Below, in pieces: positions 20,101 to 33,862 of a stretch of DNA of 64,000 nucleotides. Below the pieces are notes generated by a model. That model was not told the origin of the DNA. It worked only from the letters and a program-made list of their open reading frames with translations, and did no database searches. Every line of letters begins with the position of its first letter. The first letter of the stretch is position 1. The DNA lies in contig RPFO01000240.1 in the NCBI GenBank assembly GCA_009746045.1, positions 188,001 through 252,000 of the forward strand. Reading direction: 5' to 3'. The DNA comes from Mesostigma viride (lineage: Eukaryota > Streptophyta > Mesostigmatophyceae > Mesostigmatales > Mesostigmataceae). The translations under genes and the position numbers were made by a program.

Positions 20101-21334
20101 CCTGTGATGGTATCCTTCTTGGGTGCAACCACCGTGGCAGCTGCATAACTGGAGGATGAAGCGCGGATGATCCCAGCTGCCTCTAGCTCTCGACAGTTAG
20201 CATCTACGAATTCCAGCTCAGCCAAGCTCAGCCTATGCTGCCGCCTGAATAAGGGCTGATCCGTATCTAGTGGGACCCCCATGCAGCCCCCGTTGTAGCA
20301 CCCTAGTTCTTCACTGCTGAAAGCGAAAACTGAGCGTGCAGAATGCAACCAGTGCTCCATAGCCTTGCGTTGCGCGGCAGTGAGGTGCTCACCTATGGCC
20401 CATATGTGAGAGGCAGCAGGATCTGCGACTGCGGCACTCCTACTGTCGACACAAGGCCCCCGGACAGCGGCATCGTGGAAAAGGGAAAATGCGGCTACAC
20501 CGGGTGTGACGCTCACCTGCTGAATGGCACGGACTGCGCGACCGACCGATTGCTGCAGGGTGGTCGCTCCAGCGAACACCGTGCTGGACAACAAGGACGT
20601 CATGAGGATAACGCTCCATAGTTGAAGCAGCCGCGATCTCCATGGCGACCCAGTGCCGCCGGACGCTGTTGGCCGGACACCAGCCGCGTGGGCACTGACA
20701 GGCGGTGGCGGTGTGGGGATATCTCCCCCACCCTGTCGCACTTGCATTGCGGCCCGCAGAACATACCCAACCTGGAAGGCTGACATGGCTTGCCCAACGA
20801 GAGACCACCTAGTGGCCTCTAAAACCCCCTCAGCGGCGGACGCCCCCACATGGAACCCCATGCTCACCTCCCGAAACTCAGCGGGCGGCTGCACCAACAA
20901 ACCCGTACCGGTGTCCCATACCAAACCCTTGCCCCGGTCCCTGTAGGCCGATGACCCCTGGTAACTAACCAAGGTGGGAAGAGCGCACATAGGCTTACCT
21001 ACGTGATTGACGGGTGCGTAAGGGTGCCGATCGGCGACATCTACACGCTGCGTGACCAAATGTGGTGGCAGCGCCACCTCCGCGGGCATGCCGTCGTGCT
21101 GTCGTGTGATCGCATCTACCACTGCCTGGATGGTGGTGGTGAGTGCAAGGTTGGTCCAGAATGCGCGGTACCTGTGGGTGAGCCCGCCCAATCCTGCATT
21201 GTCGCACGTGACTGGGGCCCCTAAGATATCCACGATCTGGGCCCAGTCCTTCCTCACTACCTCGTGAGGGCTGTCGTCAGCCACCACGTTCTCAAAAAGA
21301 TACGCTAGTGGCTGGTCCTGCAGCTGCTGCAAGA
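17136..21334 (-). CDS. pol: GypM polyprotein, C-terminal part: methyltransferase end, RT, RNase H, integrase, PHD
   Basis: About 1,398 codons ending in TGA. The first ~200 residues finish the C5 methyltransferase: ENV (motif VI), THRYRAFWTNL (motif VIII-like), then LPTLVSYQGSSAYR. A linker follows, then RT (AAATVVAPKK, LDLRSGFHQIKV, MPFGHRNASAVFQ, CYIDDVIVF at about 19765-19790), RNase H (LYTDWSKVGLGAVLAQ, YEGEALAVVWAIK, TDHQPLLWL), and an integrase with an HHCC region (HERYGHLGGNRT ... CAQC) and the D,D,E core (DLCGPF, TDQGGEF, NGLAERLVQTVK). At the C terminus a PHD finger (CQVC ... CDHC ... HMHC ... CPVC) replaces the chromodomain common in such elements. The 5' end of this segment is the target duplication left by LARD; it is in frame with 34593-38258. 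Confidence 0.92.
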
Positions 21335-22064
21335 TGTAACAGAATAAAATGGTGGTCTCTGCTCCACTAAATGCACAGATCTTTTACCTCCTGTCATTAA
21401 AGACAGAACGGACTTATCAAACCCCAAGAAACAGGGGAGATTCCTAGCACTCTCCAGGAATCGTAGAGGGTGGTCGTTTCCCGTCTAGAGGCCTCTCCTA
21501 CGAGACGGTACTTACGCGATAGAGAGCGGTGGTCCCCTTTTGGTCGGGCGTCTCTCTGCTTGTTCATACAGACACAAGACTTCCTGTCTATCGGATATGG
21601 CTGTCCAATAACAGGGCCTGAAGTGAGCATGTTTGGTTATTAGAAATAACTTCACATAATTGGGGGTATCCGCCTGATGGCTATGGTGACAAACAGGCAA
21701 AGCTTATGTCCCCGCCGACACAGAGGAGTCCAACGCAATCCTACAGGTCTCAGCCAATCAGAACACAGATGAACCGGTAAGGTTCTCTCTCTGTATGCTT
21801 TACACCCCTAACTTACGAAAGATACTAACTGACATCAGTCAGATTACACATAGATTCCAAGGTACTGTCCCGTACCGTCCAGGGCCCAACACAAAGGACC
21901 ATCAAAAGGGCACTCCGCATATAAGTCCCAAAAAGTCAAGTCAGGCCAGGAATCATAACACTTTGGCCGTACAAAGGACTCGGCCATTTACACTGAACGC
22001 TGAACTACAAGTTCGCGTCCACTTGGATGTAACAGTATACACACTGTCAGAAAATACTGTTACA
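21335..22064 (-). repeat. LARD LTR 1
   Basis: 730 bp, TGTAACAG...CTGTTACA. Differs from the other two at one position that I noticed (CCCAAGAAACAGG versus CCCAAGAGACAGG, near 21429). It is the outer 3' LTR in element orientation. Confidence 0.93.
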
Positions 22065-22610
22065 TTCCTCCCCCCAAGAACAGAGCTACCAGCTCTGCCA
22101 AACAGACCAGTCGCATGACTGCCAACATCCCCACAGGCCTCAAGTCTCCGCCAACACGGCATCATTGACCCTGCAAGGATCTGAGTCTATGGACAAAGGA
22201 AAAGGTCTGCAAAGCACAGGCTGGCCGCACGACCCAGTTATCCCTCCAGGCCTTAAGTCTCGACCACAAAGGCGTCATCAACCCTCTTGGGAACTGAGTT
22301 CATGGGCAAGACTCACAGCCTGAACACATAACACACAACCTATCTGGGGAGGAAGTTGTCACACTACCACAAAACTCAAAAACACAGAAATCACACAAAA
22401 TAAAACCCAAAACTCTAAACCAACTACTGTCTTCTCCTGGGACTCCAGCCAGAGAAAAGACTAAATGGTACTAGTCTCATCTTTAACTCCTACCAAAGAA
22501 AAGACCCAAGTACTCTGCAGGTTCATTATTGTCATCACAACTGGTATCAACCAAGGCAGGTGAAAGGAACAACCGCCTTAAAGCTGAAGACTCAAAAAGT
22601 CTGAAAACAG

Positions 22611-22673
22611 GACTGGAACTGGAACTCGAACTGGAACTGGAACTGGAACTGGAACTGGAATTGGAACTGGAAA
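22611..22673 (+). repeat. GGAACT hexamer microsatellite
   Basis: About ten imperfect GGAACT/GGAATT units. The matching place in internal B (28896-28922) has only about four, so this tract has expanded or contracted since the two internals diverged. Confidence 0.85.
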
Positions 22674-23018
22674 TAGCAACTGGAAGCAGATCTGGAATTG
22701 GAAAAAGAACTGGAACTGGATCTGCTGGTACAGGAAGTGTCTTCTAAAGAAAGGCAAGCATGGCCTCAAAAGACACATAAGCAGAGAATAAGGAACCGCA
22801 GTGTTGAGAGGGCTCACTCATGGAATCCGCCATGCCCATCACAGTAAGCATCATAACAGATTCTCTCTGCATATCCCACTAGCAACAAAGATTGCGCCAT
22901 ATCTGCACATCCCAAACTGGATCCATAGAAAGTAGGTAGACTGCACCAAGTCCACGCGTCCAAGACAAGGTCTACCACAACTGGATCAGTGCAAGCACGT
23001 AGTAAAAACTGATCTCCA

Positions 23019-23117
23019 AAATCTGGCCACCCCAGATTCTCCAACCCATCCAAATCTGGCCACTCCAGATTTTCCATCCCATGCAAATCTGGCCACTCCA
23101 GATTCTCCATCCAAGAT
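23019..23117 (-). repeat. 33 bp minisatellite, three units
   Basis: Units begin AAATCTGGCC at 23019, 23052 and 23085. In one minus-strand frame (135 residues, 22814-23221) they would encode an 11-residue repeat of the form ENLEWPDLxGM. The same array is at 29269-29367 in internal B, inside a 153-residue frame. Because 33 is a multiple of three the repeat cannot break a frame, but there is no independent evidence for translation. Confidence 0.8.
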
Positions 23118-25357
23118 CCACATACTGGATTGCATGTCAAACACTGGATCGGCTCCAAGAAGGAAAACTGCAGCAGGAAGACTCCGGATGTCAACCACTG
23201 GAAGCATAACTTGCTGACCAAAGCACGCTGACCACAGCTTTAATGTAGACCAGAGGCCCAGAACTGAAAGACAGAAATGTCCTGAAGGCCCTCAGTCAGG
23301 TGACCACAGCAAGTCTGCCATGAAGGCACAGGTCACCAGGACAGAATGGGATCTATGAGGTAACAAAAGAAGAAACTGAAAATCCCAATCAGTTTCATAG
23401 GCAAATAGTGATGTCCATCTGCCATAGACCTCATAGATCTCCTCCCCTCTAAGACAAGACGCAGGGGGCTAGGGTGAGGGAAAGCCTGCGGCCACATCTC
23501 AACCCACAAACAAGTGGCCCTAAATGAACAAGGCACACTCATCAGTCTCTCTCAACTGGAATGGTGAGAGCAACCAACGGTCTTGGAACGACTCAGGTCA
23601 CCCAAGACCGCGACCATCATCAAGGCTCAATGCATCACGCAGTGCCAAGAGTGAGTGACACCTTAGACCAAGGCAATTCAGCACATCATGGATCATGCAG
23701 AGCCATGGTCCAATTACTCAACAGCTGGTAAACTGGAGACAACCAGCACGTAAGCGTACTCATTCATCTGGCCGCCTCGGGTAAACTGGAAACAACCAGA
23801 AGGCACTGGCCAAACAGAGGTGCTGTCTCTGCATGGTGAACTGGATACCACCAGCAGACAAACTCGTTCCCAAATCTGCCACTGATTAACTGGATGCAAT
23901 CAGCAGGCATACTGCCAACAATCTGCCAACGGCGTGGTCACAGGACAGTCATGGGTTAGTCACAGGAAGGGGGGTGGGGCCAGCCAACCCTGTCAAGGTG
24001 TAGGGGTGAGGGCATCTCAAACCCACAAGACAACAAGGTCAGACAGGCTCCCTCCATAAGATGTTCCTGTGAGACCACACAACATGGATTAATCCTTGAC
24101 AGCCATAAGGTTGCAGATTGATGTCAAGCAGCGGGTAAGGCTGACGAGGTCAACACAAAGAGAGCTCACAGCTCCTAGGCTAAGACTCTCAGCAACAGTA
24201 TCACAACCCATCCTGGGTACAAAAGTTGTCCATTGATCCAGAACGCTGTTGTACTGTGGGCAGCTCAAGGGCGGAAGGGTCCGTCAGCACAGAGAAATAC
24301 TCAAGAGCTGTAGCAAGACCCCTTGCATCATGTACAACTGAAGGTGAGTGAGTAGGCACTCAGGGTACAGATGCCAGCATACTGTTGTACCCAATTAAAA
24401 CTCTATCAGAGAGAGGCTCTCAGACAGACATGAGAGGATACCACAAAGTCCACTCATGGGAGGCAGCAAGATAGACAAAGAAATGAACAGAGGTGAGAGG
24501 TGAGAGCTTCCCAAGACAAGGATTAGCAAGCAAGGAAAGATCAGAAGGGGGTCAAGAGGACAGTGACAAGGATCAATAACAAAGGCAAGCAATTGACAAG
24601 CAGTGAGGAGTTAGAGCAACAAGAGTCACCGGTAAACTCCACACTTAATGAATGCTCGTCTGCATCCCTGTTATGATAGCCACAAAACGTCCTTGACACA
24701 CCCTAGCAACTCTGTTCATGATGTCCACTGCTCCAAAAGATGCACACCATTCGGCCACTCCATAGGCCGTGCGAATACTCAGAGCTCTCATTACGGTGAG
24801 AACTGAAGAAGATGAGTACTCTAGGTATGCACACAGTCTGTATACCTGGTGCACTGGAGTCACAGACTGCACGCGGAGAGAGAGAGAGCTTGAAAACAGG
24901 GAATCACATGAGAAGTATGACTCCTACTATTTCTGACCATATGAACTTCATCAGTTGTCAGCAGACAGCTAACAAGAAAGGCTTACATGCAGAGAAAGCC
25001 CAAGTGATTGAAGTCCAGGTCACTGAGGAAAAAGCAAAATAAGTAAAACTCAGCCATGGCGTACTGGCACATCATTTACCCTCAGGCAAGCTCTTATAAG
25101 ACTGCAAACAACCAAAACCACGTGGGGATTCTGGTATATCCAACACTGGGACAGATGCATGCTAGTGACTGCTTTCATGACTGAAAAACCACTGTCACGC
25201 ATCTATCAACCAACTGTACATCTTTCCATAATAAGGCAACCAGGGGCAACTGTATAGACGTCATCCATGATAAGCACAACGTCTACACCATCCCAATGGC
25301 CACAAGAAAGATGTAAACCTGAGTGACTGACGTAAGAGTTAGGCACTTGGAATCTAC

Positions 25358-25652
25358 AGGCAGCCCTGGCAGGGTTAGGAGAGAAGCAAATTATTTTCTC
25401 CCAACAGGCAGCCCAAAACTGGTATAGAAAATACCGGCAGCCTTGGCGGGGTTAGGAGACAAACAAACTAAATTCTCCCAACAGGCAGCCCTAACTAGTA
25501 CTGCAGAATATAGGCGGCCTTGGCAGGGTTAGGAGACAAACAAAGCTGGCGTCTCCCAACAGGCAACCTAAAACTAGAACTAAACAGTACAGGCAACCTT
25601 GGCAGGGTCAGGAGACAAACAAACTGTTTCTCCCAACAGGTGGCCTATAATA
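25358..25652. repeat. ~77 bp minisatellite, four units
   Basis: Units begin near 25358, 25434, 25511 and 25590 with GGCAGCCTTGGCAGGGTTAG and each contains CTCCCAACAGG. The homologous array in internal B lies at about 31605-31892. Confidence 0.8.
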
Positions 25653-27617
25653 CTATATAATACTGTATGGCCTAAATCAGGTGACAGGGTGACTGTTAGT
25701 GGCTCCCCTAAGCAGCAGGTCTTAACCAAGACACGGGGTGACAACACGTAACAGCCCACGTGTCTAGGACAAGCCAGCTATAAAACTATGACTACAGCAG
25801 ATTGCTTAAAGGCACTATTGCCAACCTGAGTCATCAAGGGCAGACGTAAAGTATGTCCTATGCAGCGAACTTGATGACCATACTCCTTATGGGACCCAGT
25901 GAACAAGCATCCTTTCTACTAAAAAAAAAGAAAAGGAAAGACTTGACACTGCCCATTACAATGTTCTCAGCAGTGAACAAAACAGCTGGTTCACGCAATC
26001 AAGGCACCTATGTGTGCAAGACCAGAGAACATGGCAGGGATGCACCCAAGGAGGCACTGCAGAAGCATGCACTCAAAAGAGGCACCGCAGTAGCTACCTA
26101 CAGCTGCAAGATGTCTATGCAACTGAAGAGGTGCACGTCATACTATCTATAGAGTGCAGTACTCTATCACATCTACAGAGGCAAGCCAAGCCATAGATGC
26201 AATAGAGCACACCATCCATAGATAATACAAGTGCCCGTGACTACCCAGGACAGGGGTACAAGTTTCAGCCTGCACCAAGAAATAACATTGAATGCTGGCT
26301 GACCCAAATCCTGGTTGTATTCTAAATAAACTACTGACTATCAAAACCATCCTGGAATGGATATCCTTTGTATTACTAACTATCTGGCTGTGTGCTGGTA
26401 CGTGCCAGAACCATGCACAAGGTGTCTGGTCAGATCCACACCCTCCCAGAAAATTTTTACGGTGGGTGAGACCCTACAATGTACCAGATACACTACTAGA
26501 GGGCAGTGACAGGCACCAATCAAAACATATACTCCACGCAAGCCTATGGTGAGTGCTAAAAGGTAAACTCAGACTCACACAGCAATGCTAAAACAGCATC
26601 ACAGGCATGGAATAATGTAATGATGGGAACAACTAGGTTGTTCTCCTCCCACCCTATGGGGAAGAAGCCAGCACTCCCTAACTAGGCACGCAGGTGTTAG
26701 GCACAACACGGTCAAGGTGTCAGCAGTATGACAGCACACCTTAACTCGAGTTAAGAGACATGGGACTGTCACCCTTTTTACAAGCCATGACTAGAACAGG
26801 GAAAAGACCTTCCTCCAAACTGCTTACAGGACTGGGTCTTCTCCATTCTAGCATCATGGTGGTGAGCAGAAAGAAAAATGTCTCATCCCCTGGGCATCTC
26901 TTCTGCAACCAAAAGAGATTACCAGGTGCCCACCTGCTTTTCGAGATGTTGGCCTAGCAGATGCCGTTGCAACAGACGACGCTGTCGCCACAACCAGATG
27001 TCGCTGCTACAGCAAAACGTCGGCGCTAGAGCGAAAGGTTGTTGCCGAAACATGAAGATGTTGTCACTAAAACTGGCAGATGTAGTCGTTGAAAAAGAAG
27101 GCATTGGCACGACTGGAAGAACTCGTCGCCAGCACCACACAGTGTCGGCTGATTTTTGTTGTCGTGCAGAGCTCGTTGCCGTTTCAGCGGGTCGGGCAGA
27201 TTGACGCAGTGTCGAATAGGCGACAGCAGCAGAATCACTTGAGTTGGCTGGTCTGGTGCGTTAGCTTGGGCTCAGGAAAATGTGGTCTGGCTCGGCTTGT
27301 TCGTGAGAATGTCCCATGCCAGACGCCTAGCCTATTCCGCAACACAGACTGCAAAAAGAAATTCGCTGCACAGTGAAGAATGCGCTCTATACAGGTCAGC
27401 AGGGTTAGTGAAACCACCAGGTGACTGGCCGCTGAGCTAGATAGAAAGCTTTCTTCTAAATGTCTCATCCAAGACGAATGCTATCATTCTTGTTCTTCCC
27501 TCGGTAGAAAAAACGTTGGTAGGCGGAAATGGTTGATGTATACTGAAAGAGTCAGTACACGGAAACTCGTCCCATGCTTTGATAAGTCTGTTCAGAGGTC
27601 AAACCTCCGATTACCAA

Positions 27618-28347
27618 TGTAACAGAATAAAATGGTGGTCTCTGCTCCACTAAATGCACAGATCTTTTACCTCCTGTCATTAAAGACAGAACGGACTTAT
27701 CAAACCCCAAGAGACAGGGGAGATTCCTAGCACTCTCCAGGAATCGTAGAGGGTGGTCGTTTCCCGTCTAGAGGCCTCTCCTACGAGACGGTACTTACGC
27801 GATAGAGAGCGGTGGTCCCCTTTTGGTCGGGCGTCTCTCTGCTTGTTCATACAGACACAAGACTTCCTGTCTATCGGATATGGCTGTCCAATAACAGGGC
27901 CTGAAGTGAGCATGTTTGGTTATTAGAAATAACTTCACATAATTGGGGGTATCCGCCTGATGGCTATGGTGACAAACAGGCAAAGCTTATGTCCCCGCCG
28001 ACACAGAGGAGTCCAACGCAATCCTACAGGTCTCAGCCAATCAGAACACAGATGAACCGGTAAGGTTCTCTCTCTGTATGCTTTACACCCCTAACTTACG
28101 AAAGATACTAACTGACATCAGTCAGATTACACATAGATTCCAAGGTACTGTCCCGTACCGTCCAGGGCCCAACACAAAGGACCATCAAAAGGGCACTCCG
28201 CATATAAGTCCCAAAAAGTCAAGTCAGGCCAGGAATCATAACACTTTGGCCGTACAAAGGACTCGGCCATTTACACTGAACGCTGAACTACAAGTTCGCG
28301 TCCACTTGGATGTAACAGTATACACACTGTCAGAAAATACTGTTACA
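27618..28347 (-). repeat. LARD LTR 2 (shared middle LTR)
   Basis: 730 bp, apparently identical to LTR 3. It serves as 5' LTR of internal A and 3' LTR of internal B. A primer-binding-like sequence lies on one side (27600-27617) and a polypurine tract on the other (28348-28361). Confidence 0.93.
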
Positions 28348-31300
28348 TTCCTCCCCCCAAGAACAGAGCTACCAGCTCTGCCAAACAGACCAGTCGCATG
28401 ACTGCCAGCATCCCCACAGGCCTCAAGTCTCCGCCAACACGGCATCATTGACCCTGCAAGGATCTGAGTCTATGGACAAAGGAAATGGTCTGCAAATCAC
28501 AGGCTGGCCGCATGACCCAGTTATCCCTCCAGGCCTTAAGTCTCGACCACAAAGGCGTCATCAACCCTCTTGGGAACTGAGTTCATGGGCAAGACTCACA
28601 GCCTGAACACATAACACACAACCTATCCGGGGAGGAAGTTGTCACACTACCACAAAACTCAAAAACACAGAAAAAACACAAAATAAAACCCAGAATATAC
28701 TTAAAACCAACTACTGTCTTCTCCTGGGACTCCAGCCAGAGAAAAGACGAACTGGTACTGGGCTCATCCTGCAACTCATGACAGAGAAAATACCCTAGTA
28801 CTATCCAAGTACAACGTCACCACAACTGGTATCAAACAAGGCAGGTGAAAGGAACAGCCGCCTTAAAGCTGAAGACTGAAAAAGTCTGGAAACAGGACTG
28901 GAACTGGAACTTGGAACTGGAAATAGCAACTGGAAGCAGATCTGGAATTGGAAAAACAACTGGAACAGGATATGCTGGTACAGGGAGTGTCTTCTAAAGA
29001 AAGGCAAGTATGGCCTCAAAAGACACATAAGCAGAGAATAAGGAACCACAGTGTTGAGAGGGCTCACTCCTGGAATCCGCCATGCCCATCACAGTAAGCA
29101 TCATAACAGATTCTCTCTGCCTATCCCACTAGCAACAAAGACTGTGCCATATCTGCACATCCCAAACTGGATCCATAGAAAGTAGGTAGACTGCACCAAG
29201 TCCACGCGTCCAAGACAAGGTCTCCCACAACTGGATCAGTGCAAGCACGTAGTAAAAACTGATCTCCAAAATCTGGCCACCCCAGATTCTCCAACCCATC
29301 CAAATCTGGCCACTCCAGATTTTCCATCCCATGCAAATCTGGCCACTCCAGATTCTCCATCCGAGGTCCACATTCTGGATTGCAGGTCAAACACTGGATC
29401 GGCTCCAAGAAGGAAAACTGCAGCAGGAAGACGTCTCTGGATGTCAACCACTGGAAGCAGAACTTGTTGACCAAAGCATTTTGACCACAATTGTCATGTA
29501 GACCATAGGCCCAGAACTGGAAGACAGAAAATGTCCTCAGGCCCTCATTCAGGTGACCACAGCAAATCCGCCAAGAAGGCACAGGTCACCAGGACCGAAT
29601 GGGATCTATGAGCTAACAAAAGAAGAAACTGAAAATCCCAATCAGTTTCACAGGCAATTAGTGATGTCCATCTGCCACAGACCTCATAGATCTCCTCCCC
29701 TCTAAGACAAGACTCAGGGGGCGAGGGTGAGGGAAAGCCTGCAGCCACATCTCAACCCACAAACAAGTGGCCCTAAATGAACAAGGCACACTCATCAGTC
29801 TCTCGCAACTGGAATGGGGAAAGCAACCAACGGTCTTGGAACGACTCAGGTAACCCAAGACCGCGACCATCATCAAGGCTCAATGCATCACTCAGTGCCA
29901 AGGGTGAGTGACACCTTAGACCAAGGCAATTCAGCACATGATTGATCATGCAGAGCCATGGTCCAACTACTCAACAGCTGGTAAACTGGAGACAACCAGC
30001 ACGTAAGCGTATTCACTCATCTGTCCGCCTCGGGTAAACTGGAAACAACCAGAAGGCACTGGCCAAACAGAGGTACTGTCTCTGCATGGTGAACTGGATA
30101 CCACCAGCAGACAAACTCGTTCCCAAATCTGCCACTGATTAACTGGATGCAATCAGCAGGCAAACTGCCAACAATCTGCCAACGGCGTGGTCACAGGACA
30201 GTCATGGGTTAGTCACAGGAAGGGGGATGGGGCCAGCCAACCCTGTCAAGGTGTAGGGGTGAGGGCATCTCAAACCCACAAGACAACAAGGTCAGACAGG
30301 CTCCCTCCATAAGATGTTCCTGTGAGACCACACAACATGGATTAATCCTTGACAGCCATAAGGTTGCAGATTGATGTCAAGCAGCGGGTAAGGCTGACGA
30401 GGTCAACACAAAGAGAGCTCACAGCTCCTAGGTTAAGACTCTCAGCAACAGTATCACAACCCATCCTAGGTACAAAAATTGTCCATTGATCCAGAACGCT
30501 GTTGTACTGTGGGCAGCTCAAGGGCGGAAGGGTCCGTCAGCATAGAGAAATACTCAAGAGCTGTAGCAAGACCCCTTGCATCATGTACAACTGAAGGTGA
30601 GTGAGTAGGCACTCAGGGTACAGATGCCAGCATACTGTTGTACCCAATTAAAACTCTATCAGAGAGAGGCTCTCAGACAGACATGAGAGGATATCACAAA
30701 GTCCAGTCATGGGAGGCAGCAAGATAGACAAAGAAATGAACAGAGGTGAGAGGTGAGAGCTTCCCAAGACAAGGATTAGCAAGCAAGGAAAGATCAGAAG
30801 GGGGTCAAGAGGACAGTGACAAGGATCAATAACAAAGGCAAGCAATTGACAAGCAGTGAGGAGTTAGAGCAACAAGAGTCACCGGTAAACTCCACACTTA
30901 ATGAATGCTCGTCTGCATCCCTGTTATGATAGCCACAAAACGTCCTTGACACACCCTAGCAACTCTGTTCATGATGTCCACTGCTCCAAAAGATGCACAC
31001 CATTAGGCCACTCCATAGGCCTTGCGAATACTCAAAGCTCTCATAACCGTGAGAACGGAAGAAGATGAGTACTCTAGGTATGCACACAGTCTGTATACCT
31101 GGTGCACTGGAGTCACAGACTGCACGCGGAGAGAGAGAGAGAGCTTGAAAACAGGGAATCACATGAGAAGTATGACTCCCACTGTTTCTGACCATATGAA
31201 CTTCATCAGTTGTCAGCAGACAGCTGACGAGAAAGGCTGACATGCAGAGAAAGCCCAAGTGATTGAAGTCCAGGTCACCGAGGAAAAAGCAAAATCATTA

Positions 31301-33862
31301 AAACTCAGCCATGGCGTACTGGCACAGCATATATCCTCGGGCAAGCTTTAATACCACTGCAAACAACCAAAACCACGTGGGGATTCTGGTATATCCAACA
31401 CTGGGACAGATCCTAGTGACTGCTTTCATGACTGAAAAACAACTGTCACGCATCTATCAACCAACTGTACATCTTTCCATAATAAGGCAACCAGGGGCAA
31501 CTGTATAGACGCCATCCATGATAAGCACAACGTCTACAACATCCCAATGGCCACAAGAAAGATGTAAACCTGGGTGACTGACGTAAGAGTTAGGCACTTG
31601 GAATCTACAGGCAGCCTTGGCAGGGTTAGGAGAGAAACAAACTATTTTCTCCCAACAGGCAGCCCAAAACTGGTACAGAAAATACCGGCAGCCTTGGAAG
31701 GGTTAGGAGACAAACAAACTAAATTCTCCCAACAGGCAGCCCTAACTAGTACTGCAGAATATAGGCGGCCTTGGCAGGGTTAGGAGACAAAGCTGGCGTC
31801 TCCCAACAGGCGACCTAAAACTAGAACTAAACAGTACAGGCAACCTTGGCAGGGTCAGGAGACAAACAAACTGTTTCTCCCAACAGGTGGCCTATAATAC
31901 TATAGTAGTATAATACTGTATGGCCTAAATCAGGTGACAGGGAGACTGTTAGTGGCTCCCCTAAGCAGCAGGTCTTAACCAAGACACGGGGTGACAACAC
32001 GTAACAGCCCACGTGTCTAGGACAAGCCAGCTATAAAACTATGACTACAGCAGATTGCTAAAAGGCACTATTGCCAACCTGAGTCATCAAGGGCATTCGT
32101 AAAGTACGTCCTATGCAGCGAACTTGATGACCATACTCCTTATGGGACCCAGTGAACAAGCATCCTTTCTCCTAAAAAAAAGAAAAGGAAATACTTGACC
32201 CTGCCCATTACAATGTTCTCAGCAGTGAACAAAATAGCTAGTTCACGCAATCAAGGCACCTCATATGTGTGCAAGACCAGAGAACATGCAGAGATGCGCC
32301 CAAGGAGGCACTGCAGAAGCGTGCACTCAAAAGAGGCACCGCAGGAGCTACCTACAGCTGCAAGATGTCTATACTATGCAACTGAAGAGGTGCACGTCAT
32401 ACTATCTATAGAGTGCAGTACTCTATCACATCTACAGAGGCAAGCCAAGCCATAGATGCAATAGAGCACACCATCCATAGATAATACAAGTGCCCGTGAC
32501 TACCCAGGACAGGGGTACAATTTTCAGCCTGCACCAAGAAATAACATTGAATGCTGGCTGACCCAAGTCCTGGTTGTTTTCTAAGTAAACTACTGACTAT
32601 CAAAACCATCCTGGAATGGATAGCTTTTCTATTACTAACTATTTGGCTGTGTGCTGGTACGTGCCAGAACCATGCACAAGGTGTCTGGTCAGATCCACAC
32701 CCTCCCAGAAAATTTTTACGGTGGGTGAGACCCTACAATGTACCAGATACACTACTAGAGGGCAGTGACAGGCACCAATCAAAACATTTACTCCACGCAA
32801 GCCTATGGTGAGTGCTAAAAGCTCAGACTCACACAGCAATGCTAAAACAGCATCACAAGCATGGAATAATGTAATGATGGGAACAACTAGGTTGTTCTCC
32901 TCCCACTCTATGGGGGAAGAAGCCAGCACTCCCTAACTAGGCACGCAGGTGTTAGGCACAACACCGTCAAGGTGTCAGCAGTATTACAGCACACCTTAAG
33001 AGACATGGGACTGTCACCCTTTTTACAAGCCATGACTAGAACAGGGAAAAGACCTTCCTCCAAACTGCTTACAGGACTGGGTCTTCTCCATTCTAGCATC
33101 ATGGTGGTGAGCAGAAAGAAAAATGTCTCATCCCCTAGGCATCTCTTCTGCAACCAAAAGAGATTACCAGGTGCCCACCTGCTTTTCGAGATGTTGGCCT
33201 AGCAGATGCCGTTGCAACAGACGACGCTGTCGCCACAACCTGATGTCGCTGCTACAGCAAAACGTCGGCGCTAGAGCGAAAGGTTGTTGCCGAAACATGA
33301 AGATGTTGTCACTAAAACTGGCAGATGTAGTCGTTGAAAAAGAAGGCATTGGCCCGACTGGAAGAACTCGTCGCCAGCACCACACTGTGTCGGCTGATTT
33401 TTGTTGTCGTGCAGAGCTCGTTGCCGTTTCAGCGGGTCGGGCAGATTGACGCAGTGTCGAATAGGCGACAGCGGCAGAATCACTTGAGTTGGCTGGTCTG
33501 GTGCGTTAGCTTGGGCTCAGGAAAATGTGGTCTGGCTCGGCTTGTTCGTGAGAACGTCCCATGCCAGACGCCTAGCCTATTCCGCAACACAGAATGCAAA
33601 AAGAAATTCGCTGCACAGTGAAGAATGCGCTCTATACAGGTCAGCAGGGTTAGTGAAACCACCAGGTGACTGGCCGCTGAGCTAGATAGAAAGCTTTCTT
33701 CTAAATGTCTCAACCAAGACGAATGCTATCGTTCTTGTTCTTCCCTCGGTAGAAAAAACGTTGGTAGGCGGAAATGGTTGATGTATACTGAAAGAGTCAG
33801 TACACGGAAACTCGTCCCATGCTTTGATAAGTCTGTTCAGAGGTCAAACCTCCGATTACCAA
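28348..33862 (-). other. LARD internal region B
   Basis: 5,515 bp homologue of internal A. It differs by scattered substitutions and indels, for instance the hexamer tract is contracted (28896-28922 versus 22611-22673). The absence of a long conserved frame in both copies argues that this element family is non-coding. Confidence 0.85.

Larger units (their letters stand above)
22065..27617 (-). other. LARD internal region A
   Basis: 5,553 bp that aligns along its length with internal B at roughly 96-97% by eye, with small indels. No open frame resembles Gag, protease, RT or integrase. It contains three tandem-repeat tracts, annotated separately. The strand assignment follows the polypurine tract at 22065-22078 and the primer-binding-like site at 27600-27617. 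Confidence 0.85.

Noticed and set aside
23019-23117. Regularly spaced 33 bp repeats as a CRISPR-like array
   Set aside because: The units are contiguous tandem repeats without unique spacers, lie in a eukaryotic LTR element and occur in both internals.
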